A DNA stretch of 64,000 bases from Streptomyces sp. NBC_00691 (GCF_036226665.1 NZ_CP109007.1:2334501-2398500), one strand, 5' to 3'; shown: positions 52,705-61,661, counted from the stretch's first letter. Numbers and translations are program-made. The notes: generated by a model not told the origin, from the sequence alone.

Positions 52705-53781
52705 GTGAACCTGGACGACTTCTCCGATCTGATCGAGCGCCCCGACGGGGGGATCCGGCGTGACGCCGAGGAGCGCCGTGAGCGGCTGGCAGTGCCGCCG
52801 GGGGCGCTCGGTCGGCTCGACGAGCTCGGTGAGTGGCTGTCGGCCGCGCAGGCCTCGGTCAAGGTGCGGGCGATCGAGCAGCCGAAGGTGGTGCTCTTCG
52901 CGGGCGACCACGGGGTGGCCTCGCTGGATGTGTCGGGGCGCCCCGCGGGCACCGCGCACGAGCTGGTGCGCGCGGTCCTGGAGGGGGCGAGCCCGATCGC
53001 GGTGCTGGCCCGGTCGACGGGCGTGCCGGTCCGGGTCGTGGACGCGGGTCTGGACTGCGACCCGGAGCTGCTGCCCGCCGAGGTGGTGCGTCACCGGGTG
53101 CGGCGCGGCAGTGGCCGGATCGACGTCGAGAACGCGCTGACGGTCGAGGAGACCGAGGCGGCGGTCCGGCTCGGGATCGCGTTGGCCGACGAGGAGGCGG
53201 ACTCGGGTACCGATCTGGTGGTGCTCGGGGATCTGAGCGTCGGCGGGACGACGCCGGCGGCCACGCTGATCGCGGCGCTCTGCGGGACGGACGCCTCGGT
53301 GGTGACGGGCCGCGGCGGCGCCGGGATCGACGATCTGGCGTGGATGCGGAAGTGCGCGGCGATCCGGGACTCGCTGCGGCGTGCCCGGCCGGTCCTGGGT
53401 GACCAGCTGGAGCTGCTCGCCGCGGTCGGCGGGGCGGATCTGGCGGCGATGACCGGCTTCCTGCTGCAGGCGTCGGTGCGGCGGATGCCGGTGATCCTGG
53501 ACGGTGTGGTGGGCGCGGCGTGCGCGCTGGTGGCGCAGCGGGCGGCGTTCCGGGCGCCGGACTGGTGGCTCGCGGGCCAGGTGAGCGGGGAGCCGGCGCA
53601 GGCAAAGGCGCTGGACCGGATGGCGCTCAACCCTCTGCTCGACCACGGCGTCCATGTGGGTGAGGGAACCGGGGCCTTGCTCGCACTCCCCCTCGTCAAG
53701 GCCGCGGCGGCGTTCGCCGCGGAGCTGCCCGAGCGTCCGGATCCGACCACTCCGGACGACGAGGGCGCTGCGGAGGCCTGA
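52705..53781 (+). CDS. cobT: Nicotinate-nucleotide-dimethylbenzimidazole phosphoribosyltransferase
   Basis: This 358-residue enzyme makes alpha-ribazole 5'-phosphate, the lower ligand precursor of cobalamin. Family blocks visible: VVLFAGDHGVASLDVSGRPAG, LGDLSVGGTTPAATLI, TGRGGAGIDD and the catalytic Glu in VHVGEGTGALL. GTG at 52705, 45 bp after cobU, with GGCGGAAA upstream. The C-terminal tail after residue 340 is acidic and unstructured. Confidence 0.95.
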   Translation: MNLDDFSDLIERPDGGIRRDAEERRERLAVPPGALGRLDELGEWLSAAQASVKVRAIEQPKVVLFAGDHGVASLDVSGRPAGTAHELVRAVLEGASPIAVLARSTGVPVRVVDAGLDCDPELLPAEVVRHRVRRGSGRIDVENALTVEETEAAVRLGIALADEEADSGTDLVVLGDLSVGGTTPAATLIAALCGTDASVVTGRGGAGIDDLAWMRKCAAIRDSLRRARPVLGDQLELLAAVGGADLAAMTGFLLQASVRRMPVILDGVVGAACALVAQRAAFRAPDWWLAGQVSGEPAQAKALDRMALNPLLDHGVHVGEGTGALLALPLVKAAAAFAAELPERPDPTTPDDEGAAEA

Positions 53782-53873
53782 GAGCGGGGGGCGGGAACGA
53801 TCGACTCCGAGGCGGTCACGCGCGACGCGCGCGTGGCCGTCTCCGGCGTCTCCGCGCAGCAAGTACTGCCCCA

Positions 53874-53879
53874 TATGAT
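53874..53879 (+). promoter_or_regulatory. Leaderless -10 box (TATGAT) of the MprF-like gene
   Basis: TATGAT ends 8 nt before the ATG at 53888 with no Shine-Dalgarno, so transcript start and start codon nearly coincide. Confidence 0.5.
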
Positions 53880-53887
53880 CGCTTTTC

Positions 53888-55666
53888 ATGGGAGAAGTCC
53901 GCTTGTCTGCCGAAGCAGCACCCCGGGGCACGACCGCCCGATCACGGCGCAGCGCCGCGTTCGCCGTCTGGTACCTGCGCGTCGTCACGTTCATCAACTT
54001 CCTGAGTGCCGTCTGGGTCTCCTTCGGGCAGGACCTGCGCCGCCACAACGAGGACAACTACTTCACCCCGTACATGCTCACGGCGGGCTTCGCCTCGGGG
54101 GTCTTCACCCTCTTCCTGGCGATCACCATGCGGCGGCGCAAGAGGGCCGCGTGGATCCTCAACATGGTGCTCGGCGGGCTCTTCCTGCTGCTCTTCGCGC
54201 TGGTGATGTTCTTCCCGGAGATCCGGCAGCACGCCCAGAACTGGATCTCGCTGGCCCTGACCGCCGCGTTCGTCCTCGCGCTGCTGCTGGGCCGCAAGGA
54301 GTTCTACGCGAAGGGCGACCGCTCCAACCCGTGGCTCGCCGCGATCGTCGCGGTCGGCGGACTGCTCGTCACCTCACTGCTGGCGGCGGTCCTGGTCACC
54401 GTCACCAACACCTCCACCGCCCACTCCACCTTCCTGGAGCGCTGGCGCTACGGCGTGATGCGGCTGATCACACTGGCCTCGGACGACTCCCGGTTCGCCG
54501 GGATCACCACCCCCGGCTGGGTCGACGTCACCATCAACGTCCTGTCCACGCTGCTGCTGTTCGCGGTGCTCTTCGCCGCCTTCCGCTCCCGTCGGGCCAC
54601 CGACCCGCTGACCGAGGAGGACGAGGAGCGGCTGCGGGCCCTGCTCGACAAGCAGGGGGACCGCGACTCGCTCGGCTACTTCGCGCTGCGCCGTGAGAAG
54701 AGCGTCGTCTGGTCGCCGAGCGAGAAGGCCGCCGTCACCTACCGGGTGGTGGGCGGGGTCTCGCTGGCCTCCGGCGACCCGATCGGAGACCCCGAGGCCT
54801 GGCCCGGGGCGATCGAGCCGTGGCTGGCCGAGGCGCGCGAGCACGGCTGGATCCCGGCGGTGATGGGCGCGAGCGAGGAGGCCGGGGTCATCTACGCCCG
54901 GCACGGTCTGGACGCCCTGGAGCTGGGCGACGAGGCGATCGTGGAGACCGACGAGTTCACCCTGGACGGGCGGGCCATGCGGACGGTCAGGCAGGCCTTC
55001 AACCGGGTGAAGCGGGCCGGGTACGAGGTCCGGATCCGGCGCCACGAGGACATCCCCGCCGAGGAGATGGCGGAGCTGCTGCGGAAGGCCGACGACTGGC
55101 GGGACGGGGCGACCGAGCGCGGCTTCTCGATGGCGCTCGGCCGGCTCGGCGACCCGCGGGACGGTCGGTGCGTGATGCTGGAGTGCAGGGACGGCGGCGA
55201 CGGGGAAGGGGAGGGCGAGCTGCGGGCGGTGCTGTCCTTCGTCCCGTGGGGGCCGAAGGGACTGTCGCTCGACCTCATGCGCCGGGACCGCGAGTCCGAG
55301 AACGGCCTGATGGAGTTCATGGTCATCGAACTCCTGCAGCGCGCCGAGGAGATCGGGATCACGCAGGTCTCACTGAACTTCGCGATGTTCCGGTCCGTCT
55401 TCGAACGTGGCTCGAAGCTCGGGGCGGGACCCGTGCTGCGCATGTGGCGTTCGCTGCTCAGCTTCTTCTCCCGCTGGTGGCAGATCGAGTCGTTGTACCG
55501 CGCCAACGCCAAGTACCGACCGATCTGGGAGCCCCGATTCATGCTCTTCGAGAAGAGTGCGGACCTGCTGCGCATCGGCCTCGCCGCCGGTCGCGCGGAG
55601 GGGTTCCTGGAGGCCCCCGGGCTGCCGAAGTGGATGCACCGCCGGCATCTGGAGAGCGGCCGTTGA
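53888..55666 (+). CDS. MprF-like phosphatidylglycerol lysyltransferase family protein (DUF2156)
   Basis: This 592-residue protein has about six TM helices (25-245) and a cytoplasmic DUF2156/GNAT-like catalytic domain (about 260-592). Family blocks include SPSEKAAVTYRVVGGVSLASGDP, MRRDRESENGLMEFMVIELL and LNFAMFRSVFE. MprF/LysX-type enzymes add amino acids from aminoacyl-tRNA to phosphatidylglycerol, reducing negative charge; shorter actinobacterial homologues may lack flippase function. The amino acid cannot be told. It overlaps the following gene by 4 bp (TTGA). Confidence 0.85.
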   Translation: MGEVRLSAEAAPRGTTARSRRSAAFAVWYLRVVTFINFLSAVWVSFGQDLRRHNEDNYFTPYMLTAGFASGVFTLFLAITMRRRKRAAWILNMVLGGLFLLLFALVMFFPEIRQHAQNWISLALTAAFVLALLLGRKEFYAKGDRSNPWLAAIVAVGGLLVTSLLAAVLVTVTNTSTAHSTFLERWRYGVMRLITLASDDSRFAGITTPGWVDVTINVLSTLLLFAVLFAAFRSRRATDPLTEEDEERLRALLDKQGDRDSLGYFALRREKSVVWSPSEKAAVTYRVVGGVSLASGDPIGDPEAWPGAIEPWLAEAREHGWIPAVMGASEEAGVIYARHGLDALELGDEAIVETDEFTLDGRAMRTVRQAFNRVKRAGYEVRIRRHEDIPAEEMAELLRKADDWRDGATERGFSMALGRLGDPRDGRCVMLECRDGGDGEGEGELRAVLSFVPWGPKGLSLDLMRRDRESENGLMEFMVIELLQRAEEIGITQVSLNFAMFRSVFERGSKLGAGPVLRMWRSLLSFFSRWWQIESLYRANAKYRPIWEPRFMLFEKSADLLRIGLAAGRAEGFLEAPGLPKWMHRRHLESGR

Positions 55667-56373
55667 CCCGCTCGCTCCGGGAGTTCGCCCGCCGCGAGTG
55701 GGGCCCGCTGTTCCTCACCGTACGGACGGCGCTCGTCACGAGGAAGTGGCGGGCGGCCCCCATGACGCTCGCCGCCGTCTGTCTCACCGCCCTCTTCCAG
55801 CTGGTGCAGAACCAGGACTGGGGCTATCAGCCGGTCCAGGACATCGGCTCCGTACGGGCCGAGGACCCGTTCTGGCTGGCGCTGCTCCGGACACCGCTCT
55901 CGCTGTTCGTTCCCGCCCTCGACCTGCCCGTGTGGGGCGCCCTCGCACAGGTCCTGCTGGTGTTCGGGATCGCCGAGATCTGCCTCGGGCGGTGGCGCAC
56001 CCTCGCCGTCGCCTATCTGGCGACCCTCTGCGGGACGCTGTACGCGCGGGTGGGCATCGCGCTCGGCCCTGACAACCCCTTCGGGCTGCCCGCCACGGAC
56101 GCGCAGGTCCACGACACCGGGCCCTCGGCGGCCGTGGTCGGTCTCGCGGTGTACGTCTGCTGGCGGTACGGGGCGCGGTGGACCGGCACGCTCGTCGTCG
56201 TGGCGATGGTCGTCGAGGTGATCGTCAAGCCGAACCTGGCGGGCAAGGAGCATCTCGCGGCCATCGCCGGCGTTCTCGTCCTGATGGGGATCCAGGCCTG
56301 GCGCGAGCGCGGTCAGGAGGGCGTGGAGCCCCGTCCGGGGACCCGCTCCTGGAAACCGCCGATCAAGTCCTGA
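55663..56373 (+). CDS. Rhomboid-like membrane protein lacking the catalytic Ser motif
   Basis: This 236-residue protein has five or six TM helices and resembles rhomboid-like proteins by layout, but no GxSG motif is present, so it is probably not a protease. HLAAIAGVLVLMGIQAW sits where a rhomboid His helix would be. The TTG at 55663 overlaps the MprF-like stop (TTGA) and has GGAGAG 8 nt upstream, so translation is coupled to it. Its 3' end overlaps the convergent gene at 56313 by 61 bp. Confidence 0.78.
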   Translation: MTRSLREFARREWGPLFLTVRTALVTRKWRAAPMTLAAVCLTALFQLVQNQDWGYQPVQDIGSVRAEDPFWLALLRTPLSLFVPALDLPVWGALAQVLLVFGIAEICLGRWRTLAVAYLATLCGTLYARVGIALGPDNPFGLPATDAQVHDTGPSAAVVGLAVYVCWRYGARWTGTLVVVAMVVEVIVKPNLAGKEHLAAIAGVLVLMGIQAWRERGQEGVEPRPGTRSWKPPIKS

Positions 56374-57077
56374 GCGCGGCGCCGGATCTTGGTCCAGCGC
56401 TTGTCGTGGCGGTACGTACGGATCCGGGAGCGTGCCCTGGCCCGGTGGCGGCGCCCGTAGAACCGGCGGGCCCACCAGGAGCCGGGGCGGGCGAGGCGGA
56501 CGGCGCCGACGATCGCCACGAACGGGACCAGGGTCCCGATCACCGCCATCCGGAACTTCCCCTTCACCAGGGTGATCAGGATGAGGAGGAAGTTCAGCGC
56601 GAGGGTCAGGAGGAAGGTGACCCGGTCCTGGCGTTCGTCGGCGGTCATGTCGTCGACGCCGAGCGGCGAGAAGCCGCTCAGGGCGAGCCCGACCAAAGCG
56701 GCGGTGAGGACGACCACCTCGACGCTCTTGCGGCCCTCGTCGGACCAGTACACGTCATCGAGATGGAGGATCAGGGCGAACTCGTCCAGGACGAGCCCCG
56801 CGCCGATCCCGAAGACCACGGCGAAGAGGCCGGCGCCGAAACCGTGCCGGTCGCTGCCCACCGCGCCGAACCCGCCGATGACCGTGAGCACCACACCGGG
56901 GACGACGTGATGGATGTGGAGCCCGCCGGAGGAGACGTTCCCGAAGGGCCCCTTCCCCGCCCGGATGAGCCGGACGATGGTGCGGGTGACCAGGAACGTC
57001 ACGATGAACGAGGTCAGCGCGAGAAGCATCGGCAGCTTGCCCGGCTCGACGATGTTGCGGGAGAACCAGTGACCCAT
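56313..57077 (-). CDS. Conserved polytopic membrane protein
   Basis: This 254-residue protein has six or so TM helices with conserved-looking acidic and His residues (SGGLHIHHVVPGV, LVLDEFALILHLDDVYWSDEG). A His/Asp-rich membrane core suggests a metal or proton role, but no family function is recognised. The C-terminus is basic. The ATG at 57077 is preceded by GGGGTGG; the frame to 57110 is not favoured. Its 3' end overlaps the convergent gene by 61 bp and it is divergent from cobS. Confidence 0.78.
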   Translation of the reverse strand: MGHWFSRNIVEPGKLPMLLALTSFIVTFLVTRTIVRLIRAGKGPFGNVSSGGLHIHHVVPGVVLTVIGGFGAVGSDRHGFGAGLFAVVFGIGAGLVLDEFALILHLDDVYWSDEGRKSVEVVVLTAALVGLALSGFSPLGVDDMTADERQDRVTFLLTLALNFLLILITLVKGKFRMAVIGTLVPFVAIVGAVRLARPGSWWARRFYGRRHRARARSRIRTYRHDKRWTKIRRRAQDLIGGFQERVPGRGSTPS

Positions 57078-57132
57078 GCCACCCCGTTCCGATATGCGCG
57101 GTATGCGCAATCTACCGTCCGGAGGCGGCGAT

Positions 57133-57138
57133 TACCCT
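57133..57138 (+). promoter_or_regulatory. Leaderless -10 box (TACCCT) of cobS
   Basis: TACCCT is followed by exactly 6 nt and the ATG at 57145; no Shine-Dalgarno. Confidence 0.5.
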
Positions 57139-57144
57139 GCCCGG

Positions 57145-57909
57145 ATGGACGGCCTGCGTTTCGCCTTCGGCACCCTCACCGTGTTCCCCGCCCGCATCAC
57201 CCGCTGGGACCGGGACGCGGCGCGCGCCGGCATGCTCTGCGCCCCGCTGGCCGGTCTGGTCGTCGGACTCTTCGCCGCCGGGCTCGGCGGGGCGTTCCTC
57301 GCGCTCGACTCCGGCCCGCTGCTCGCCGCGGTCGTCTCCACCGCCGTCCCCGCCGCCCTCACCCGGGGCCTCCACCTCGACGGCCTCGCCGACACCGCCG
57401 ACGGCCTCGGCAGCGCCAAGCCCGCCGAGGACGCGCTGCGCATCATGAAGCAGTCGGACGTCGGCCCGTTCGGTGTCGTCGTGCTGCTCCTCGTCCTGCT
57501 CGCCCAGGTCGCCGCGCTCTTCGAGCTGTACGGGGAGAGCTGGGCGCACGGCGCCGTCGGCACCGCCCTCGCCGCGACCGTCGCCCGCCTCGCCCTCACC
57601 CACGCCTCCCGGCACGGCGTCCCCGCGGCCCGCCCCGAGGGCCTCGGCGCGATCGTCGCCGCGACCGTCCCGGTCCGGTCCGCGACCCTCTCGACGGCGG
57701 TCGTCCTGGTCCTCTGCGCCGCTTCCGGTCTGCTGTTCTCGCCCTACGACGCGCTCCACAACGTCCTGGCGGCGGGGGCCGCCCTGGGCGCCGCGGCGGC
57801 CCTTCTGCGCCGCTGCGTTCGGCGGTTCGGCGGCGTGACGGGAGACGTCTTCGGCGCGGTGGAGGAGACGGCGGCGACGACGGCGCTCGTGGCACTCGCC
57901 CTCGGGTGA
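57145..57909 (+). CDS. cobS: Adenosylcobinamide-GDP ribazoletransferase (cobalamin synthase)
   Basis: This 254-residue polytopic enzyme joins adenosylcobinamide-GDP with alpha-ribazole to make adenosylcobalamin (or its phosphate). The family motif region is RGLHLDGLADTADGLGSAK, followed by RIMKQSDVGPFGV, both conserved near the membrane surface. About seven TM helices. It is separated from cobU-cobT by about 3.4 kb. No cobalamin riboswitch is seen in front of it. Confidence 0.94.
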   Translation: MDGLRFAFGTLTVFPARITRWDRDAARAGMLCAPLAGLVVGLFAAGLGGAFLALDSGPLLAAVVSTAVPAALTRGLHLDGLADTADGLGSAKPAEDALRIMKQSDVGPFGVVVLLLVLLAQVAALFELYGESWAHGAVGTALAATVARLALTHASRHGVPAARPEGLGAIVAATVPVRSATLSTAVVLVLCAASGLLFSPYDALHNVLAAGAALGAAAALLRRCVRRFGGVTGDVFGAVEETAATTALVALALG

Positions 57910-57927
57910 CCGTGCCGCGCGGCCCTT

Positions 57928-57952
57928 GGGCCTGTCGTCGAACGACAGGCCC
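57928..57952. terminator. Convergent terminator between cobS and the Pel-like operon
   Basis: GGGCCTGTCGT pairs with ACGACAGGCCC over 11 bp around a CGA loop. Confidence 0.75.
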
Positions 57953-57961
57953 TAGGGCGGC

Positions 57962-58579
57962 TCAGCGGGCGGGCTCCGGCAGGTGCGGGAGGGTGCCCCA
58001 GGGGTGCGCGCCCGTGCCGGGCACGGCGCAGTGCACCGGGGTGGCCGGCCGGAAGCCGGGCGGCGCCGCGTACACGAGATGGCAGTAGTGGGCGGCGACC
58101 GGCAGGTCGAGCGTCCGGTACGTGTCCCAGGGGCCCTCGAAGGTGACGAGGAGGTCGGCGAACTCCTCGTAGCCCGGGTCCGGATGGGCCCCGTGGTTGA
58201 GCACCAGCGTCACCGCCCCGGCGGACCGGGCCGCGACCGCGAGCCGGCGGTAGTGGGCGAGGGCGGCGGGCGCGGTGGACACCTGGTCGAGGAAGGCTCC
58301 GTCGGTGCCGTACCAGTCGCGGTGGCGGAGCAGATCGGTGACGACCTCGGCGTGCGGACGCCGCGCGTAGTCGGTGTCCGCGTAGCCGAGGAGCCGTACC
58401 CCGGCCGCCCGTAGCCGGTCCGCGGCCGCCGCGAACGCCGGGTCGGGAGCCTCCCCCGCGCCGCTCGCCGGGTTGACGACGACGCCGTACAGGGAGGGCG
58501 CCGCGTCGACGAGGGCCGACCAGGCCGCGGGCCGTTCGGCCGGGTGCTCGTAGAACGGCACGATGAGGAGACGATTCAC
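57962..58579 (-). CDS. Spherulin-4 family protein (Sph3/GH135-like glycosidase)
   Basis: This 205-residue TIM-barrel-like protein matches the spherulin-4 family: LLIVPFYEHP opening strand, YGVVVNPASGAGEAPDP, LLGYADTDYARRP with Asp68/Asp70, and GAFLDQVST with Asp98. Fungal Sph3 is an endo-glycosidase acting on galactosaminogalactan and related polymers. No signal peptide is seen, which is odd for such an enzyme. GTG at 58579, 12 bp after the membrane-protein gene, so it is the last gene of the operon. Confidence 0.8.
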   Translation of the reverse strand: MNRLLIVPFYEHPAERPAAWSALVDAAPSLYGVVVNPASGAGEAPDPAFAAAADRLRAAGVRLLGYADTDYARRPHAEVVTDLLRHRDWYGTDGAFLDQVSTAPAALAHYRRLAVAARSAGAVTLVLNHGAHPDPGYEEFADLLVTFEGPWDTYRTLDLPVAAHYCHLVYAAPPGFRPATPVHCAVPGTGAHPWGTLPHLPEPAR

Positions 58580-58591
58580 GGGACGGGTTCC

Positions 58592-60079
58592 CTAGACGCG
58601 GTGGGCGGTCGGTCGTACCAGGAGGACACAGGTCAGGACGGCGAGCACGGCCGCCGCCGCCCCGGCCGCCACCGGGCCCGCCGCCGGTTCCAGCGACTGC
58701 GTCGCCGCCGCGAGCAGACAGACCGCGGCCGCGCTGAGCACCGCCCCGAAGGCCTGGAGCAGCAGCCCCAGCCAGAGCACGGTCCCGATCAGGAGCAGGG
58801 TGACGAGCCGCGCCGGCGTCGGCCAGGGCGCCCCGGGCCAGGCCAGGGTCACGGCGACGGTGAGTGCGACGAGGACGGCGAGGTATCCGCCGAGGCAGAG
58901 CACGAGGGTGCCGGTGACCGCGCGGCGGAACTCGCGCGCGGTGGCCAGGGTCCGCAGCCGGGTCAGGCTCTCCCCCCGGAAGCGGTGCAGCAGCCACTCG
59001 GCGGGCCCCATGGAGAGGGTGAGGGCGATGACGGCGCCCGCAGCGCTGACCAGGGTGTCGCCGATGCCCGCGTGGAGCACGAGCAGACCGCTGCCGAGGC
59101 CGAAGAGGCCGTACGGGAGGGAGGCCGCGCGCGGGGGTCCGCCGCGTCCCGCCGCGCCCCGGCGCGCGCCCGGCCGGAGGACGAGCCCGGCGAAGGCGAC
59201 GCTCGCGGTGAGCGCGGCGAGCAGGAGGCCGGCGCGCAGGAGGTCGGGCAGGTCCCAGCGGAAGGCGGGGACGGCTCCGGCGAGCGGTGCCAGGGCGCAG
59301 AGCAGGGCCCGTTCCCGGCCGAGGACCAGGAGCACGGTCGCGGCGGCGAGGTAGACCGACTGGCCGGCGGCGAACAGGGCCGCCGGGGTCTCGCCGGGTG
59401 CGGCCGCCACGAGGGCGACGAGCGCACCGGCGAGGGCGCCCGCCGGGGCCCCGAGGAGCAGGGCGCGGGCGGCGGCGGGCCGGTCGCCGAGACCCAGCCA
59501 GGTGTACGCGCGGTGGGCGAGGGCCTGGTTCCAGACCCAGCCGGTGACGGCGCCCGCGAGCAGCGGAACCGTTCCGCCCGGGAGCCCGAAACGGCCCTGT
59601 TCCCCGGCGAGCAGGGGCGCGGCGAGGACGTACGCGAGGCCGGGCAGGGCGAAGACGAGTCCGCGCAGGAGACAGCCCGCGAGCCCGGTGTGCCAGGAAC
59701 CGCCGGGCGGCGCCTCCGGAGCGGGGTGACGCCGCTCCACGCGCGCGTAGAGGTCCTCGGCGAGCGCGAAGGAGTCGGCCCGGCCGTAGGTGAGCCGGAT
59801 GTGGTCGTCGGTCATGCCGTCGGACTCCAGGACGGCGGCGATCTCGTCGGGGTGCACGGCGACGGCGACGAACCCCCCGAGCCGCTCGGCGAGTTCGCCG
59901 AGCGGATCGTCGGCGAGTCCGTCCGCGGCGGTGTGCGGCGGGGTGCCGGGGGCGGCCGGCGCGGCGGCCGCGGCCTGGACGCCGGGGGGCCGGCCCGGCG
60001 CGCTCTCCCGCCGCGGGCGCGGGATCCCCGGCAGCGGGGTCTCGGTGCTCGGGGGTTTCAGCCACAGGGAGCCGCTCAT
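58592..60079 (-). CDS. Polytopic protein in PelG position with N-terminal conserved cytoplasmic domain
   Basis: This 495-residue protein has a soluble N-terminal part (about 1-125) containing the block EIAAVLESDGMTDDHIRLTY and DSFALAEDLYARV, then about twelve TM helices. Twelve TMs and operon position next to a PelF-like enzyme fit PelG, the MOP-type polysaccharide exporter; sequence similarity to PelG itself is not certain. The ATG overlaps the glycosyltransferase stop by 4 bp. Ala/Leu/Gly-rich. Confidence 0.7.
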   Translation of the reverse strand: MSGSLWLKPPSTETPLPGIPRPRRESAPGRPPGVQAAAAAPAAPGTPPHTAADGLADDPLGELAERLGGFVAVAVHPDEIAAVLESDGMTDDHIRLTYGRADSFALAEDLYARVERRHPAPEAPPGGSWHTGLAGCLLRGLVFALPGLAYVLAAPLLAGEQGRFGLPGGTVPLLAGAVTGWVWNQALAHRAYTWLGLGDRPAAARALLLGAPAGALAGALVALVAAAPGETPAALFAAGQSVYLAAATVLLVLGRERALLCALAPLAGAVPAFRWDLPDLLRAGLLLAALTASVAFAGLVLRPGARRGAAGRGGPPRAASLPYGLFGLGSGLLVLHAGIGDTLVSAAGAVIALTLSMGPAEWLLHRFRGESLTRLRTLATAREFRRAVTGTLVLCLGGYLAVLVALTVAVTLAWPGAPWPTPARLVTLLLIGTVLWLGLLLQAFGAVLSAAAVCLLAAATQSLEPAAGPVAAGAAAAVLAVLTCVLLVRPTAHRV

Positions 60080-61635
60080 ACCGGGGTGCCTCCCGCTACC
60101 AGGGTCGGGGTGATGCGGTGCGGAGCCGGAAGCCGGGCCGGCCAGGGCTTGGGCCGGACCTGGACGCGCGGCGCGGGGCGGGCCCGTTCACCGGCGAGTT
60201 CGCGGTAGATCTGGCGGAAGCCGTCCACCGAGCGGTGCAGGGTGAACCGGTCGACGACCCGCTGCCGGGCCTGGCGGCCGAGTTCGGCGCGACGGGCCCC
60301 GTCGAGGAGGAGGGCGGTGACGGCGGCGGCCATCACGGCCGGTTCACGGGGCGGGACGACGATCCCGGCGTCGCCGACGGCCTCCCGTACCCCGCCGACG
60401 TCGGTGGAGACGGTGGCGCGGCCGCACGACATGGCCTCGATGAGGGAGAACGGGAAGCCCTCGCTGATGGAGGAGAGCATCACCACGCTGCCGGCCGCGT
60501 AGGCGCTGGGCACGTCGGAGATCCGGCCCTCGAAGGTGATCCCGTCGGCGACGCCGAGTTCGGCGGCGAGCTTCTCCAGCCGGGTGAGGTAGTCCTCGTT
60601 CCCGGCGGGCACCGGGCCGAACAACCGGAGCCGCAGTTCGGGAAGTTCGGCGCGGCAGATGGCGTACGCCCTGATCAGGGTCTCGAGGTCCTTGATGGGG
60701 TCGACGCGGCCGCACCAGCTGAGCGTCGGGGTCTCGGGTTCGGGCCCGGCCTCGGGGAAGAGGGCCGGGTCGACGCCGTTGTACACGGTGCGGATGCGGT
60801 CGGCGGGGGCGCCGCCGCGCTCCTCCCAGCGCCGGTTGTACTGGTTGCAGGGGGTGATGAGGTCGGCCTTGCGGTAGCCGAGGGTGTTGAGCTCACGGTA
60901 GAAGCCGAGCATGAGGGCCTTGACGGGCCAGCGTTGCGCCTCGGTGCGGTAGCCGAGGTAGCGCTCGCGGAGGTAGATGCCGTGTTCGGTGAGCAGGAAG
61001 GGCACCCCTTCGAAGTGCTGCGCGGCGAGTGCCGGAAGGGTGGCGAGGCCGCTGGAGACGGCGTGGGCGACGCCGTCGGTGGATATCCGGGCGGCCAGCG
61101 GCCGCAGGGCGTGTTCGAGCAGGTCGGTGGCGGTGAGCGCGTCGTGGACCGTGGGCCGGGCCGCGAGCGTCGGCAGATGCGGCATGGTCCAGATCCACAT
61201 CAGGGAGCGCAGCGCGGTCTCGGAGCGCAGGGCGTTGGTGAGGCGGCCCTGCCGGGCGAGTTCGGCGAGTTCGTACAGGCTGGTGCCGAAGTCGCAGCCC
61301 GCCTCCGGGTCGAGGAGGGCGAGCAGCAGGCGCTCGTAGGTGTCGAGGAAGCGGCGTCGCTCACGCCCCCGCAGGGGCCGGCGCGCTCCGGCGAACAGGC
61401 CCGGAGCGGTCGGCCCCTGCGGGAGTCCCCAGAGGGGATAGGCGGTGTGCCGGGTGACGTTGGGCGGCAGCTCCCAGGTGACGGGTTCGCGGCCGCTGCC
61501 GGTGAGGGCGAGGATCTCGAAGTCGACCTCGGGCATGCCGCGGACGAGCTGGTCGCACCAGGTGCTGACGCCGCCGTGGACATGCGGGTAGGTGCCTTCG
61601 GTGAGCATGGTGACATGACGGCCACTGCTCGGCAT
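60076..61635 (-). CDS. pelF: PelF-like GT4 glycosyltransferase (DUF3492 + GT4)
   Basis: This 519-residue cytoplasmic glycosyltransferase matches PelF: N-terminal VTMLTEGTYPHVHGGVSTWC, FLLTEHGIYLRERYLG and YNRRWEERGGAP of DUF3492, then the GT-B donor half with WCGRVDPIKDLETLI and the E-x7-E block SEGFPFSLIEAMSCG. PelF polymerises UDP-GlcNAc/GalNAc in Pel synthesis; the sugar here is inferred. Its stop overlaps the PelG-like start (ATGA). The C-terminal tail is Pro/Arg-rich. The ORF open further upstream to 63948 is shadow of the next gene. Confidence 0.88.
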   Translation of the reverse strand: MPSSGRHVTMLTEGTYPHVHGGVSTWCDQLVRGMPEVDFEILALTGSGREPVTWELPPNVTRHTAYPLWGLPQGPTAPGLFAGARRPLRGRERRRFLDTYERLLLALLDPEAGCDFGTSLYELAELARQGRLTNALRSETALRSLMWIWTMPHLPTLAARPTVHDALTATDLLEHALRPLAARISTDGVAHAVSSGLATLPALAAQHFEGVPFLLTEHGIYLRERYLGYRTEAQRWPVKALMLGFYRELNTLGYRKADLITPCNQYNRRWEERGGAPADRIRTVYNGVDPALFPEAGPEPETPTLSWCGRVDPIKDLETLIRAYAICRAELPELRLRLFGPVPAGNEDYLTRLEKLAAELGVADGITFEGRISDVPSAYAAGSVVMLSSISEGFPFSLIEAMSCGRATVSTDVGGVREAVGDAGIVVPPREPAVMAAAVTALLLDGARRAELGRQARQRVVDRFTLHRSVDGFRQIYRELAGERARPAPRVQVRPKPWPARLPAPHRITPTLVAGGTPV

Positions 61636-61661
61636 GTGCGGTTCCCCCCAGAACGTGCTGG

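Noticed and set aside
51793..54057. 754-residue minus-strand frame over cobU-cobT
   Set aside because: Shadow of the two cobalamin genes, low complexity, no domain.
57076..57909. Cobalamin riboswitch ahead of cobS or cobU
   Set aside because: The upstream sequences are too short or lack a B12-box, and cobS appears leaderless.
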